Shown here: in pieces, positions 47,900 to 59,919 of the stretch
Numbering within the stretch: position 1 is the first letter of the stretch
Layout of the letters: each line of letters begins with the position of its first letter
DNA from: Arachis hypogaea
Lineage: Eukaryota > Streptophyta > Magnoliopsida > Fabales > Fabaceae
DNA: 64,000 nt
Assembly: GCF_003086295.3 (NCBI RefSeq)
Contig: NC_092051.1
Span: 9,912,810 to 9,976,809, forward strand
Direction: 5' to 3'
Position numbers and translations under genes: made by a program
Notes under the pieces: model-generated
Told to the model about the DNA's origin: nothing
What the model saw: only the letters and a program-made list of their open reading frames with translations
Database searches by the model: none

Positions 47900-49920
47900 A
47901 TTCGCGGAGAGAGCTGCGAGGAGAGTTGTGCCACCCAGTCGTCGTCCGTGGGAGTCATCGCCGGTCTGCATGCCGCTAACGATGCTGGCGTTGTCGCGAG
48001 AAGGAGCAAGAGCCGTGTCGGAGGAGAACCGTTGCGGAGTTGTCCCTGCCACGGTGCCCAGCTGCTATCACGAGCCTCGTCGTCGCAGATGGGGGTGTGC
48101 CGCCAAGCTCCTGCGCCGGAGAACCCAGCTACCCTCGCCGAAAAAACACTGCCGTCGCCGTCAGAAGCTGCTGCTGACACCGATCTTCATGCGCCGTCAC
48201 CGTTGGGATCCTTTGCCGCCGTTTGGGTTACTGGGAACGTGGTTGTGATCACCGAAACCACCATCAGAGTTACCACTGTTTCAGTTTAGCCGTCCTTCCT
48301 TGTCTGGGTAAGCGTTTCGTTCTGGAACCTTTGAAATAGTACCTCTATTTTAAGTTGTTTAGGGATATGAGATTTTGGTGTCATAGGATCGAGTTACGGG
48401 TCTTGCATGCTGAGTTCTAGGACGGTTGCATGCGACATCAAGCTGCTGCATCATCATCGGAGTTGCCACTGCTCTGTTCTCTGGCTTATTCGTTAGTATA
48501 GTAAGTTGTTCCTCATCCCGAACCTCTATGGCTTCTATTCTGTTATATGTTTTTAAGGTCCTTGCAACGTTATGCTTTAGGATTATGTTTCGGTTCTTGC
48601 GTGATGTGATTAGAGTTGCTGGGATTGCGGCTGCCACCACTGGGGCCGAGAGAAAATTGAGCTTTGTTGCGTAGTTGAATCGCGACTGAGGTAGGGGCGT
48701 TTTTCATTAAAACTCATTTTTATTCTTAAGAATTATTATAAATTGATATTTAGGCAAATAAATATTTTTGGTGATTATGAAGTCTTATGAATTAAACTGA
48801 ATTGCGTTGAATGAATGTGATTGCTTACTTGACTGTGGCTAGTTCTGTATATTGAGTTGGTATTGAGATAGTGAATGAAAGATTAATTTGAAAATCTGAT
48901 TCGAATGTTTATCAAGTATAATTTGAGAATTGAAAAATGATTTGATGTTAGAATTAGTTTGACTTCGGAAAACGATTTGAGATTTGTGAATGACTTGGGT
49001 TTGAAATCGTTGTAAAGAGTTTGAGAAAATGTTAGTTGACTTTGTTGGAAATGAATTGGAATCTAGAAAGGATTATAATATTGGAAATGAGCTTGATTTG
49101 TTGAAAAATGAATTTAAATTGAAAATAGTTTGAGATATTGAAATTGTTCTGATTTTGAAATTGATTTGAAAGGAATTTGAGAAATGGTTTTGTTGGGACC
49201 CAGAAAGGGTGGCATAGTCTGAATTTTAGAGGAGATGCTGCCCAAATTTTTATAAAAATTGGAGACTTTGTTTTAAAAATGGTTATTTAGAAAGATTTAG
49301 ATTTTCAAGGATTTTATAATTTAATTTTTGGAAATTATGAAGAAAAAGTTTACGTTTGGTGCTTGATTTATTTAGAAAAGAATGAGTATGAGAGTGAATG
49401 TTGTTTTTTATGATTTTTGAATAATTGTATGATGTAACGACCCAACTCCCAGTATGCCATGGTCATACAAGAAGCTAAGTGTTACTAACTTGTCCTTCTT
49501 AATTATTAACTATTATTTAATATATGAGCATGTTCCTTGTTAGAACGTTGCCAATTTTACGAGTAACTTTTTTTTTTAACTTATATCGTTGCGAGCGAGG
49601 GAGTAAAATAAATAAGCACACACCGATAGAAATAATAAGGAAGCATAAAGAAACATAGAAACACAGCTGATAATATACATCATGTACACTATAACAAAAC
49701 ATGTAGCGCTCACAAAAGATCAAGTCAGTTTACATCCTCGTCATCCTACGTAGTTAATATATATACGACACTCTCAGGGCCTGACCCATACAAAAAGCCG
49801 CTAAACTGGCATCCAGGCTAGCCTAATCACTATATAGCTCCTAGCTCTTAGGTGTACTAACACAAGTGAGAGACTAACTAACTGATAATGTTAGACTAGA
49901 GTGTCATCAAAAGAATGCCC

Positions 49921-51603
49921 TGATAAACCCCAATTTTGTGGTCTATCTTGTGCTTAATTTGGGGGATTTTATCAACTTTTCTCACATTTATTCAATGAAA
50001 TAGCATGGTTTTACAATTCTCCATTGATTTGTGCTTAAATGTGAAAACATGCTTTTTAGGCCTTAAAATAGCTAAATTTAACTCATTTTAATTCCATTCG
50101 ATGCCTTGATATGTTTGTTGAGTGATTTCAGTTCATAAGGCAAGTATTGGATGGAAGAAGTGAGGAGAAAAGCATGCAAAGTGGGAGAACTCATAAAGAA
50201 ATGAAGGAACCGTAAAGCTGTCAAGCCTGACCTCTTCACATTCAAATGACCATAACTTGAGCTACAGAGGTCCAAATGAGGCGGTTCCAGTTGCGTTGAA
50301 AAGTTAACATTCAGGGCTTCGAAATGATATATAATTTGCCATATGTTGCCTGACTCATAGGGGCGCGCATGCGTCATGTACACGTGCGCGCCGATGGAGC
50401 ACGTGGGTCCATTTTAGTGAAATCGTCCCCAGCGATTTCTGAAGCATTTTGGGCCCAATCCAACCCATTTCTGATGCTATTGAACCCAAGGATTGAAGGG
50501 AGAATGAACAAAGTAGTCATAGTTTAGTTTTCATCATGTTTTAGGATAGAATTCTAGAGAGAGAGGCTCTCTCCTCTCTCTAGATTTTAGGGTAGTTTAG
50601 GTTTAATTTTCTTAAATCCAACTTTTAATTCTTGTTTTGATTTAGTTTTCCTTCTTAATTTCTTGTATTACATCTTTGTTCTTCTAGTTTTACTTGTTCA
50701 TTTCCCTTATTTTATTACTTTTATGTTCATGAACTCTTGTTGGATTTGGATCTTTTCTTTAATGAAATTTATGTTTGATGTTCTTTTGTTAATGATTTGA
50801 ATTGTTGATTTACTTTTCTTGCAATTGGTAGTTGGTAGATTTATTATTCTTGCAATTTTACCATGCTTTCCATTTGTACCCACCAAGTGTTTGACAAAAT
50901 GCTTGGTTGGACTTTAGAGTAGATTTTGAGCATTCTTGGCTTGGGAAGAGTAATTAGGCAATCTTGAGTCATGAAAACCCAACTTATGTTGGTGATCTAG
51001 AGTTGTTAGCTAATATTGTTTCCATTGACGCTAATCTTTTGATAATTTAATTAGTAAGTTAATTAGGACTTTTGGATTGAGATTAGCTAGTCTTATTAGA
51101 CTTTCTCTCATGGAAGATAATATGATACCTTCTTCCAATGTTGGAGATGACGTAATAAGATAAATTCTTGTTATTATTGTGGTATGATTGATTAATCTTG
51201 TTTGACTTTCTCTCTATTTGTTGGAGTTGACTAAATAAGATGAATTAATCATTGCATTAGGATAGAAAGCCTATGATCTCAACCTTGCCATGAATGTCTC
51301 TTTTTATTAATTGCTTTCTTTAGTTACTTGTTTGATTTACTTTTCTTGTCATTTATTTTGTTGCCCCTCTTATCAACCAAAAACCCCCCTTGCCCCTTCA
51401 TAGCCAATAAGCATACACTTCATTGCAATTCCTTGTGAGACGACCCGGAGTCTAAATACTTCGGTTAATTTTCATTGGGGTTTGTTACATGTGACAACTC
51501 AAATTTTTTGTATGTGATGACTCTTTGTTGGTATAGAACTATACTTGCAACGAGAATTCATTCAATTGAGGAAATTCTATACCATACAAAAGTCCACGCA
51601 TCA
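49921..51603 (+). mobile_element. Solo LTR of another retrotransposon
   Basis: 1683 bp, TGATAAACCCC to CACGCATCA, with 5-bp target duplication tgccc (49916-49920, 51604-51608). The sister LTR lacks it (gaatacccctactg near 58450). No internal region remains, so it arose by LTR-LTR recombination. The TGATAAACCCCA start is one I associate with gypsy LTRs of peanut, possibly FIDEL-like; this is recall only. Orientation is not determined. Confidence 0.85.
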
Positions 51604-51637
51604 TGCCCCTACTGCTGTCAGACTATATCTCCTCATC

Positions 51638-52186
51638 CTACATTATCTCTATCTCAGGATCCTCCTCCTCCTCCTCGTTTGCAGCTACAGCTATACCCTC
51701 AGAACCACCAGAAGCACTACTGTCACTATGTACAAAACCATTCGCGAGCACAGGTCCGTTCGAATATATAGGAGCTACCCCGTCGTCCGGTAGTGTCGGC
51801 TCATCAGGCTGTGGAAAGTTAGGGATTGGCTCAAGGGAAAAGTTCCATTCTGGTGGAATCACAGGTACGTACTCTCTAGCTAACTCAGCCTCATCAGGAA
51901 AGATAGGCTCCGGTGCCGCCTCATTCAAGGGTTGAGCTGGTATAGGGTGTCCGGGACCATCAGGAAAAGGATGTCCAGGTGCGTCAGGGTGTAAACAGGA
52001 TAAGGAAAAGTCGTAAAGAGCGTCAGGGTCAAAATGTAGGCTAGACAGAGCATGTTGTAAAGCTCGATTAGGTAACACATATCGTCTAATACGAGGCTCC
52101 AATCCCATAATGAAGTAACTGTGATGTACTGGGTCCTCGTAGACGTAAGGGTCCTCGAACTCATAGAATATCACGCCCGTCTCCAT
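51638..52186 (-). CDS. LTR-embedded open frame, 182 codons (copy in 3' LTR)
   Basis: Protein of unknown function, METGVIFYEFEDPYVYEDPV at the start, a Pro-rich middle (DAPGHPFPDGPGHPIPAQ), then an acidic tail (NEEEEEDPEIEI). The same frame is in the other LTR (58476-59075), where it runs 17 codons longer; here a small deletion brings an early stop. The ATG follows directly on a long C/T tract ending cttcag, a near-ideal splice acceptor, so this may be the second exon of a spliced LTR transcript. No domain recognised. Confidence 0.5.
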   Translation of the reverse strand: METGVIFYEFEDPYVYEDPVHHSYFIMGLEPRIRRYVLPNRALQHALSSLHFDPDALYDFSLSCLHPDAPGHPFPDGPGHPIPAQPLNEAAPEPIFPDEAELAREYVPVIPPEWNFSLEPIPNFPQPDEPTLPDDGVAPIYSNGPVLANGFVHSDSSASGGSEGIAVAANEEEEEDPEIEIM

Positions 52187-52589
52187 CTGAAGGGGAGGAA
52201 GGGAGAGAAGGGGGTAAGAACTGGGGAGCCTTTAGTAAGGTCGGGATTATTAGTTACATTCATTTATTCGGCGTCGATTAGCAGGCAAATAATAGGATAT
52301 AGCAAAGCAATAAATAGAAGATAAAGATAGATAGAGAAAGTAGAGAAAACAGAAAGCAGAACACAAATAGAAGAATACAAGAAAATAAAACACAGATATA
52401 GCATACACATAGACAAACATAGAGCAATAGATCATACACACAAGAAGAAAAACAACAGAGAATAATGTGCAGACAAGAATGATGCATGTCTAGTCCTAGT
52501 GCAGGTAATGAGCTCATTTGTCGGTTTCTACCCGCTCCCGACGTAACCCAGCATTATTAGCCGGATATGGCTTTCCTGTTGGCTATACC

Positions 52590-52790
52590 CCTGTGTACAG
52601 AAAATAACCCCTCTGCCACCACAGGGTCCACTGTATGCAGGAAATAACATATTTGCCACTGCAGGGATGTATGCCGACACACCTTCTGTATACAGGAAAT
52701 AACCCCTCTGCTACTACAGAGATGGAACAGGTGGTCACGGTACTTCTGTAGCAGGAAATAACCCCTCTGCCTTACAGAATTAAATTATGG
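52590..52790. repeat. LTR minisatellite (CAGGAAATAACCCCTCTG)
   Basis: Four imperfect copies of caggaaataacccctctgcc with 30-70 bp spacing; mirrored in the sister LTR at 59480-59680. Confidence 0.8.
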
Positions 52791-55130
52791 ATCTGTACCG
52801 CAAGAAAGCGTTCTCAGTGGTCACACCACCATCTATCTGACTGCCACAATGTAGCAGATGAACATATAGATATTTCTGGGGTTGCCTTAATGCAACAAAT
52901 GACCTCTCAATAGGTCCTCTGCTCTTTATCATATTACTTTTTCTCTTTGTCTCTTTACTCTACTCTGATTACTCTTTTCTCGGTATCTCTTTACTCTGCT
53001 CTGATTTCTCTATTTAATGTTAGTATTTAAAGCTTATGTAAATTTCGGTATAAATAATTAGCCTGTCCCAAGTATAGGTTCATTAAGTATATACTGAAAT
53101 AGTTTAACTTTTCATACAATACCTAACCCTAGTCGCAATTCAAGGACTAACTATGTTGTCCTAGTTCGTTCGCTAGTCTCTGTCTGTTTTTCTGTCATTA
53201 ATACTTTACAGACTTTTTCTTCAATTTTTATCTTTTCTTCAACTTTTTATCTTTATTTTATCTTTGCCTCACTAATATGTTCTTACCACTCCCTAAGTGT
53301 TTTATGAAAGTAATTATGAGATTCTGCGCTTAAAGTTGTCTTTCTAAAACTTTTACAGAAAACTGCCTTTTCTGTATTATTTTATTATTTTTATTAAAAT
53401 ATTATTTTAATTAAATATTATTATTTAATATTGTATTATTATTTATTATTTTATCATTAAATTTTCGAAAATTACCCCACTTTAACTTTTAACCGTTAAA
53501 ATTCACTTTTTACCACCCGTAACTTTTAATATTTCTACTTTAACTACCCTAACTTTCAGAAATTACCAAATAACCCCTTAAACACCAAAAATTTTACTTC
53601 CTTTCCCTTTTAAAGATCTAAAGCCTGTTCTTCATTGTTCTTCATCACACTCAAAGTGTTCTTCATGTTCTTCATAAATTCTTCAGATTCTTTCTCTGTT
53701 TTTACCCGTTTTTCAGTCTTTTTAGCAACCGATTTTTACCATAATTCATAATAAATTTGCAGCCACCAAAACCCCATATTTTTCACATGATTTCAACACA
53801 AATTGAACCCCAATTTAAGGATTAGGGTTCATTTTTCCAGCTGCACTCAAGAACATGTTTCATAGCTTGAATATCATCAAATTTCATCAAATTTTCACGA
53901 AAATTTTAACAAGAATCACTCATATAAACAATCAATTTCAAGCACAGCCAAACCATATCATAATCACACAACTCAAACACAATCAATCAAGATTAATTTC
54001 ATCAAACCCTACCTGGTTTTGCTGCTCCTAATTCGGTTATATCCTTAGGTGGTCCTTAAACACTTTTTCCTCCTAAATCACATCAAGAACAACTTTAAAT
54101 CCAAAAATTCTCAACTAACCGAATCTTACTCAGCATGTTAGGAAGGTATTTCTCACCTTATACTTGCTGAAAATTAATGTTTCTTGGTCCTCAAGTCAAG
54201 TTAAGCATGATTCCTAATGAAGAACATCAAGAAAACACATGTTTAAGCATGTTTCCTTGAAACCGAAGCAAAAGGGAGATGGTGCAGCCAACTCACCTTG
54301 ATTCCCACCTTGATAAGTCATATGATCATGTAGAGAAAGAAGAGAGAATCATTTTGGTCGGATTGAAATTTTGATCTGAGTTTTCGTTCAGCAGAAATCA
54401 AGCTTTGAAGATTTGGAACTAAGAACTTTTCTCTCTTTTTCTCTCTTGGAAATTTCGGCCACAAGGAGCAAATGAACCAGCCTTGGGGGTTTTGGGGGTG
54501 TAGGGTGAGTTGTGATTGGTTGGCTTGGAGGTGGATTAAAATAATATTAAAATATCTCAGGTGTATAACTACTAAAACTAGATGTATCGGAACACTTGTG
54601 AAAACATCTCTAAAAATTCTTTTCTGAGCTACTAGCATAAATGACACTAGTAACATATTTATTATGAGAATAGAACATGTATGATGAGGCCTTAGCATCG
54701 CTAAAGTCATCAGAGAATGCTGGTGCTAAGCTGCACTAGTAAACTGTGAATCCGGTTAAACCGATTTTCTGTTTTTAACTAAAACTGACCAGGTAACCTT
54801 ATAATATCATTCAAGAAGCTTCTAATACTCATATAATGATAATATTATCTTATTATCTCTCTTCTCTGATAAATCAAGTCCGGTTCGTCAAACTGAGATT
54901 ATTTACGAAAAGTAGGATCAAAACTCCTAACCGATACGATTCAAAAACTAGGTTCTTCGTGACTGTGTTATCGAGCTTGCCTCAAAAAAAGTTCTAGCTT
55001 AAAGAAGACGTAATGACAATAAGGATCGATATACTTGATGATATATCAGAGGTTCTCCCCTTACTGATCTTTCGGAGAAATCCGTACTTTCAAAAAAGAT
55101 CTCGCGTTCTCGAAAACCGGGGTTGTTACA

Positions 55131-55146
55131 TTCTACCCTCCTAAAA
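55131..55146 (-). other. Chromovirus polypurine tract
   Basis: TTTTAGGAGGGTAGAA on the element strand, directly before the 3' LTR start TGTAACAACCCC. Confidence 0.8.
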
Positions 55147-55189
55147 AAAAATTTTTGCCCTCAAAATTTCAGTTACCTGAGAATAGATG

Positions 55190-56607
55190 CGGGTAATCAG
55201 CTTTCATCTTATCTTCTAGTTCCCAAGTGTGCTCTTCTTCTCCTCTTTGTCCCCAAGCTACTTTGATTAAGCGAACAGTTTTGCCTCTTGGCTACTTATC
55301 ACTTTTTTCTATGATCTGAACTGGTGATGCTTGATATGTCAAATCGTTTCATAACTGTACTGTCTCTGGTTGTAAAATGTGACTCTCGTCAAGAATATAT
55401 TTCTTAAATTGCGAGACATGAAAAACATCATGAAGATTTGACAGGTATGGAGGAAGGGCTACTTGATAAGCTACTGGACTAACTTTTTTAAGTATTTGGA
55501 AAGGTCCTATGTATCGAGGGTTAAGCTTTTTAGTCTTAAGGGCTCGACCTATTCCAGTAGTCGGAGTTACTTTTAGAAAGACATGATCTCCCTCACTAAA
55601 CTCTAAGGGTCTACGTCTATTATCGGCATAGCTCTTTTGACGGCTTTGTGCTGTCTAGATCTTCTGACGAATCCCCTTTATCTTCTCAGTAGTTTCATGC
55701 ACTGAGTCTGGACCTAAGACACTAGCTTCTCCGTCGTCATTCCAACACAATGGTGTCTGACATCTTCTTCCGTAGAGAGCTTCATAAGGTGCCATCCCGA
55801 TACTTTGTTGGTAGCTGTTATTGTAGACGAATTCGATCAACGGCAAATACTTATCCCAACTACCTTGGTTATCCATCACACAAGATCTTAGCATGTCCTC
55901 TAATGTCTGGATTGTCCGCTCTGATTGTCCGTCTGTCTGAGGATAGTATGTTGTACTCATTTGCAATTCTGTCCCCAATGCTTTTTGAAAAGCTCCCCAA
56001 AATCTAGAAGTAAACCTTAGATCTCGATCTGAGACAATTGACGAAGGTATCCCATGCAATCGTACGATTTCTTGAATATATATCCGTGCCAGTCTTTCTA
56101 ATGTATAGTCAACTCGAATTGGAAGGAAATGCGCCAATTTTGTTAATCTGTCCACAATTACCCAGATGGCATCATGTCCTGTTGAGGTTCTTGGCAACCC
56201 CATGACAAATCCATGGTGATCTGCTCCCATTTCTATTGTGGTATTTCTAAGGGTTGCAGGGTTCCTGACGGTTTCTGATGTTCCACCTTCACCTTCTGGC
56301 AGGTTAAACATTTTGAGACATAGTCAGCTACTTTTTTCTTTAAGCCCGGCCACCAGAACATTTGTTTCATATCTTGATACATCTTTGTCACTCCAGAATG
56401 CATAGAAAATCTACTTTGATGAGCTTCTGCAAGAATTTTTTGTCGCAATTCTTTAGAATTAGGCACACAAATTCTATTCTTGTATCTCCAGAGACCACTA
56501 CGATCTTGTCTTACAGCTTCTGGTTCTTCTACTCCCACACGTCTCAGCATCGTCATCATTTCTGAGTCTTGAACACAGTCTTTGGTATATCTGGCTCGCT
56601 TACTCAA
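55190..56607 (-). pseudogene. Chromovirus integrase with GPY/F and chromodomain
   Basis: Read on the minus strand. The zinc-binding N-terminus HSGVTKMYQDMKQMFWWPGL ... CLTCQKVK is at about 56420-56300. After a frameshift near 56260 the core follows: VIVDRLTKLAHFLP, SIVSDRDLRFTSRFW, TYYPQTDGQSERTIQTLE, giving the catalytic D-D-E. A TAG after GIRQKI is followed in frame by YADNRRRPLEFSEGDHVFL, RYIGPFQILKKVSPVAYQVA (GPY/F) and YQASPVQIIEKSDK, TAG, then VAWGQRGEEEHTWELEDKM, a chromodomain. Chromodomains steer such elements to heterochromatin. A TGA and two TAGs plus the frameshift make it non-functional. Confidence 0.88.
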
Positions 56608-57440
56608 ATTTGGTGATAACCCGATCGCAAGTCAATCTTCGAGAACACAGTTGCACCTTTTAACTGATCCATCAAATCATCAATCCGTGGAAGTGGATAC
56701 TTGTTCTTGATAGTGACTTTATTTAGCTGTCGGTAATCCACGCAGAGCCTCATTCTACCGTCTTTCTTTTTTACAAATAATACTGGAGCTCCCCATGGTG
56801 ACACACTGGGACGAATAAATTTCTTTTCAAATAACTCATCCAACTGCTTCTTCAACTCTGCCAGTTCCAGTGGTGACATCCGGTACGGTGCTATAAAAAT
56901 CGGTCCGGTTCCAGGTACGAGATCAATGCTGAACTCTATCTCTCGCTGAGGAGGAAACTCAGGTATGTCGTCCAGGAAAACATCAGGAAATTCCTTTACC
57001 ACTCGAATCCGTTCTAGGCTTAATTCACTGTCATTCGAGCTAGCCACTAACAGAACATACCCCTCACAATCACTCCCGTCTAAGGTAACTCTTACAGAAT
57101 TCAGATATAAAGTATGGGATAGAAATTGTTTAATATCTAAACTATCAGACGGAATAACAGCAGTTCTTTCAAAGCAGTCAAGGAAAACATGATACTTAGA
57201 TAACCAATCTAATCCTAGAATAACTTCTAAACCACATAGAGGCAAACAGATTAGATCATGTATAAAAGTCCTATCCCTAATAGCAAATGGTACTTGCAGG
57301 CACACTAAACTGGTTAACGCATTTTGGGATGCAGGTGTATGGACAATTAAATCAAAGTTTAATTCAGAGAAATCTAATCCCAACTCACGAGCAACAGTTA
57401 AAGAAATAAAGCAATGCGATGCACCCAAATCATACAACAC
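56604..57440 (-). pseudogene. Chromovirus protease and N-terminal RT
   Basis: Protease with [10 protein letters not shown] (DSGASH in active relatives, so the Ser of the DSG is Leu) and [13 protein letters not shown]. Reverse transcriptase begins [19 protein letters not shown] and runs through [36 protein letters not shown] and [13 protein letters not shown]. There it jumps straight to integrase upstream sequence. The YVDD catalytic block, thumb and RNase H are deleted, so this part cannot be enzymatically active. Confidence 0.88.
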
Positions 57441-57449
57441 AGTTAGAAA

Positions 57450-57698
57450 TCAATTCTTGACATAACACTGACCTTGGATCAAGGCGTCTGATTGCATAGC
57501 ATCATTAGCAGTCATAGCAAACACTCGACCTTGTTGTTGGGTTCGTACTGGATTCCGAGCAAATCTTTTTGGGCAATTCCTCGCCAAGTGTCCAGGTTCC
57601 CACAAGTGAAACAAGTGTTCATTCCTTACAGCATCCAAATCTAATATAGCCATAGCCATGGAGATCATAACAGCTATGAGGATAGCTGTGCCTCGCAT
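57450..57698 (-). pseudogene. Chromovirus gag remnant (zinc knuckle region)
   Basis: Only the C-terminal gag end remains: EPGHLARNCPKRFARNP, the second half of a CCHC knuckle whose first cysteines are lost by frame change, then a Gln-rich linker. The remaining gag, roughly 300 codons in relatives, is missing between here and the primer-binding site. Confidence 0.7.
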
Positions 57699-57949
57699 CG
57701 ATTCGTCGTTTAGAACTCGGTTAAACTATGCCTATTCGCAGTCATTAAGGTCCTATCCGCACCAAACAATCAATATTAAGGTGATCAGTCTTAATATCTC
57801 AAGTTAGGCACGAACATTCCCAAAATGAGCACTTATAGACATTCATGCCAAATGTATCTTGAAGATACCCTAACAGCATGAGACACACAAGCAGAGTATG
57901 CAATAAAGCATAGTCAGTCCACTCCCCAGGCTCTATTGGGAACGAACTA

Positions 57950-57960
57950 CTCTAATACCA
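57950..57960 (-). other. Chromovirus primer-binding site
   Basis: TGGTATTAGAG on the element strand, three bases after the 5' LTR end. It is the tRNA-Met site TGGTATCAGAG with one C-to-T change. Confidence 0.75.
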
Positions 57961-58475
57961 AATTGTAATGACCCAACTCCCAGTATGCCATGGTCATACA
58001 AGAAGCTAAGTGTTACTAACTTGTCCTTCTTAATTATTAACTATTATTTAATATATGAGCCTGTTCCTTGTTAGAACGTTGTGAATTTTACGAGTAACTT
58101 TTTTTTTAACTTATATCGTTGCGAGCGAGGGAGTAAAATAAATAAGCACACACTGATAGAAATAATAAGGAAGCATAAAGAAACATAGAAACACAGCTGA
58201 TAATATACATCATGTACACTATAACAAAACATGTAGTGCTCACAAAAGATCAAGTCAGTTTACATCCTCGTCATCCTACGTAGTTAATATATATATATAT
58301 ACGACACTCCCAGGGCCTGACCATACAAAAAGCCGCTAAACTGGCGCCCAGGCTAGCCTAATCACTATATAGCTCCTAGCTCTCGGGTGTACTAACACAA
58401 GTGAGAGACTAACTAACTGATAATGTTAGACTAGAGTGTCATCAAAAGAATACCCCTACTGCTGTTAGACTATAT

Positions 58476-59075
58476 CTACACATGGCCATTCGGAAGATCG
58501 TCATGAGGCTCGCCCATCTCCTCATCCTGCTCTATCTCTATCTCAGGATCCTCCTCCTCCTCCTCGTCTGCAGCTACAGCTATACCCTCAGAACCACCAG
58601 AAGCACTACTATCACTATGTACAAAACCATTCGCAAGCACATGTCCGTTCGCATATATAGGAGCTACCCCGTTGTCCGGTAGTGTCGGCTCATCAGGCTG
58701 TGGAAAGTTAGGGATCGACTCAGGGGGAAAATCCCACTCTGGTGGAATCATAGGTACGTACTCTCCAGCTAACTCAGACTCATCAGGAAAGATAGGCTCA
58801 GGTGCCACCTCATTCAAGGGTTGAGCTGGTATAGGGTGTCCGGGACCATCAGGAAAAGGATGTCCAGGTGCGTCAGGGTGTAACCAGGATAAGAGAAAGT
58901 TGTAAAGAGCGTCAGGGTCAAAATGCGGGCTAGACAGAGCATGTTGAAAAGCTCGATTAGGTAACACATATCGTCTAATACGAGGCTCCAATCCTATAAT
59001 GATGTAACTGTGATGTACTGGGTCCTCGTAGACGTAAAGGTCCTCAAACTCAAAGAATATCACGCCCGTCTCCAT
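58476..59075 (-). CDS. LTR-embedded open frame, 199 codons (copy in 5' LTR)
   Basis: Unknown function. Starts METGVIFFEFEDLYVYEDPV, then IRRYVLPNRAFQHALSS, the Pro-rich DAPGHPFPDGPGHPIPAQ, FPQPDEPTLPDNGV, SDSSASGGSEGIAVA and a long acidic end (DEEEEEDPEIEIEQDEEM). It is the full-length version of 51638-52186. The frame is open in both copies although the pol genes of the same element are full of stops. A tract of pyrimidines ending tttag sits right before the ATG (cttcag in the sister). It might be an accessory product or part of a spliced leader. The Pro/Glu-rich composition could also be chance, but length and duplication argue for coding. Confidence 0.5.
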   Translation of the reverse strand: METGVIFFEFEDLYVYEDPVHHSYIIIGLEPRIRRYVLPNRAFQHALSSPHFDPDALYNFLLSWLHPDAPGHPFPDGPGHPIPAQPLNEVAPEPIFPDESELAGEYVPMIPPEWDFPPESIPNFPQPDEPTLPDNGVAPIYANGHVLANGFVHSDSSASGGSEGIAVAADEEEEEDPEIEIEQDEEMGEPHDDLPNGHV

Positions 59076-59479
59076 CTAAAGGGGAGGAAGGGAGAGAAGG
59101 GGGTAAGAACTGGGGAGTCCTTAGTAGGGTCGGGGTTATTAGTTGCATTCATTTATCCAGCGTCGATTAGCAGGCAAATAATAGGATATAGCAAAGTAGT
59201 AAATAGAAGATAAAAATAGATAGAGAAAGTAGAGAAAACAGAAAGCAGAACACAAACAGAAGAATACAAGAAAATAAAACACAGATATAGCATACACACA
59301 GACAAACATAGAGCAATAGATCATACACACAAGAAGAAAAGCAACAGAGAATAATGTGCAGACAAGAATGATGCATGTCTAGTCCTAGTGCAGGTAATGA
59401 GCTCATTTGTTGGTTTCTACCCGCTCCCGACGTAACCCAGCATTATTAGCCGGATATGGCTTTCCTGTTGGCTATACCC

Positions 59480-59680
59480 CTGTGTACAGGAAATAACCCC
59501 TCTGCCACCACAGGGTCCACTGCACGTAGGAAATAACACATTTGCCACTGCAGGGATGTATGCCGATACACCTTCTGTATACAGGAAATAACCCCTCTGC
59601 CACTACAGAGATGGAACAGGTGGTCACGGTACTTCTGTAGCAGGAAATAACCCCTCTTCCTTACAAAATTAAATTATGGA
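59480..59680. repeat. LTR minisatellite, 5' LTR copy
   Basis: Same caggaaataacccctctgcc units as 52590-52790, four imperfect copies. Confidence 0.8.
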
Positions 59681-59919
59681 TCTATACCGCAGGAAAGCGT
59701 TCTCAGTGGTCACACCACCATCTATCTGACTGCCACAATGCAGCAGATAAACATATAGATATCTCTGGGGTTGTCTTAATGCAACAAATGACCTCTCAAT
59801 AGGTCCTCTGCTCTTTATCATATTACCTTTTCTCTTTGTCTCTTTACTCTGCTCTGATTACTCTTTTTTCGGTATCTCTTTACTCTGTTCTGATTTCTCT
59901 GTTTAACGTTAGTATTTAA

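Larger units (their letters stand above)
49433..55130 (-). repeat. Chromovirus 3' LTR
   Basis: TG...CA; homologous throughout to 57964-62445 except for the solo LTR at 49921-51603. Holds the LTR open frame (51638-52186), the CAGGAAATAACCCCTCTG minisatellite and, near 54290-54720, a conserved 130-codon open stretch without known motifs. Confidence 0.85.

Noticed and set aside
47740..48289. Open frames with long Arg-Glu or Ser-Leu repeats
   Set aside because: They are translations of the (GA)n microsatellite and the GC-rich LTR island; several frames are open at once on both strands, with no domain.
54318..54710. 130-codon frame conserved in both chromovirus LTRs (also 61633-62025)
   Set aside because: Conservation matches that of the surrounding LTR; hydrophobic, low-complexity content with no start context. 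Kept only as a note in the LTR entry.
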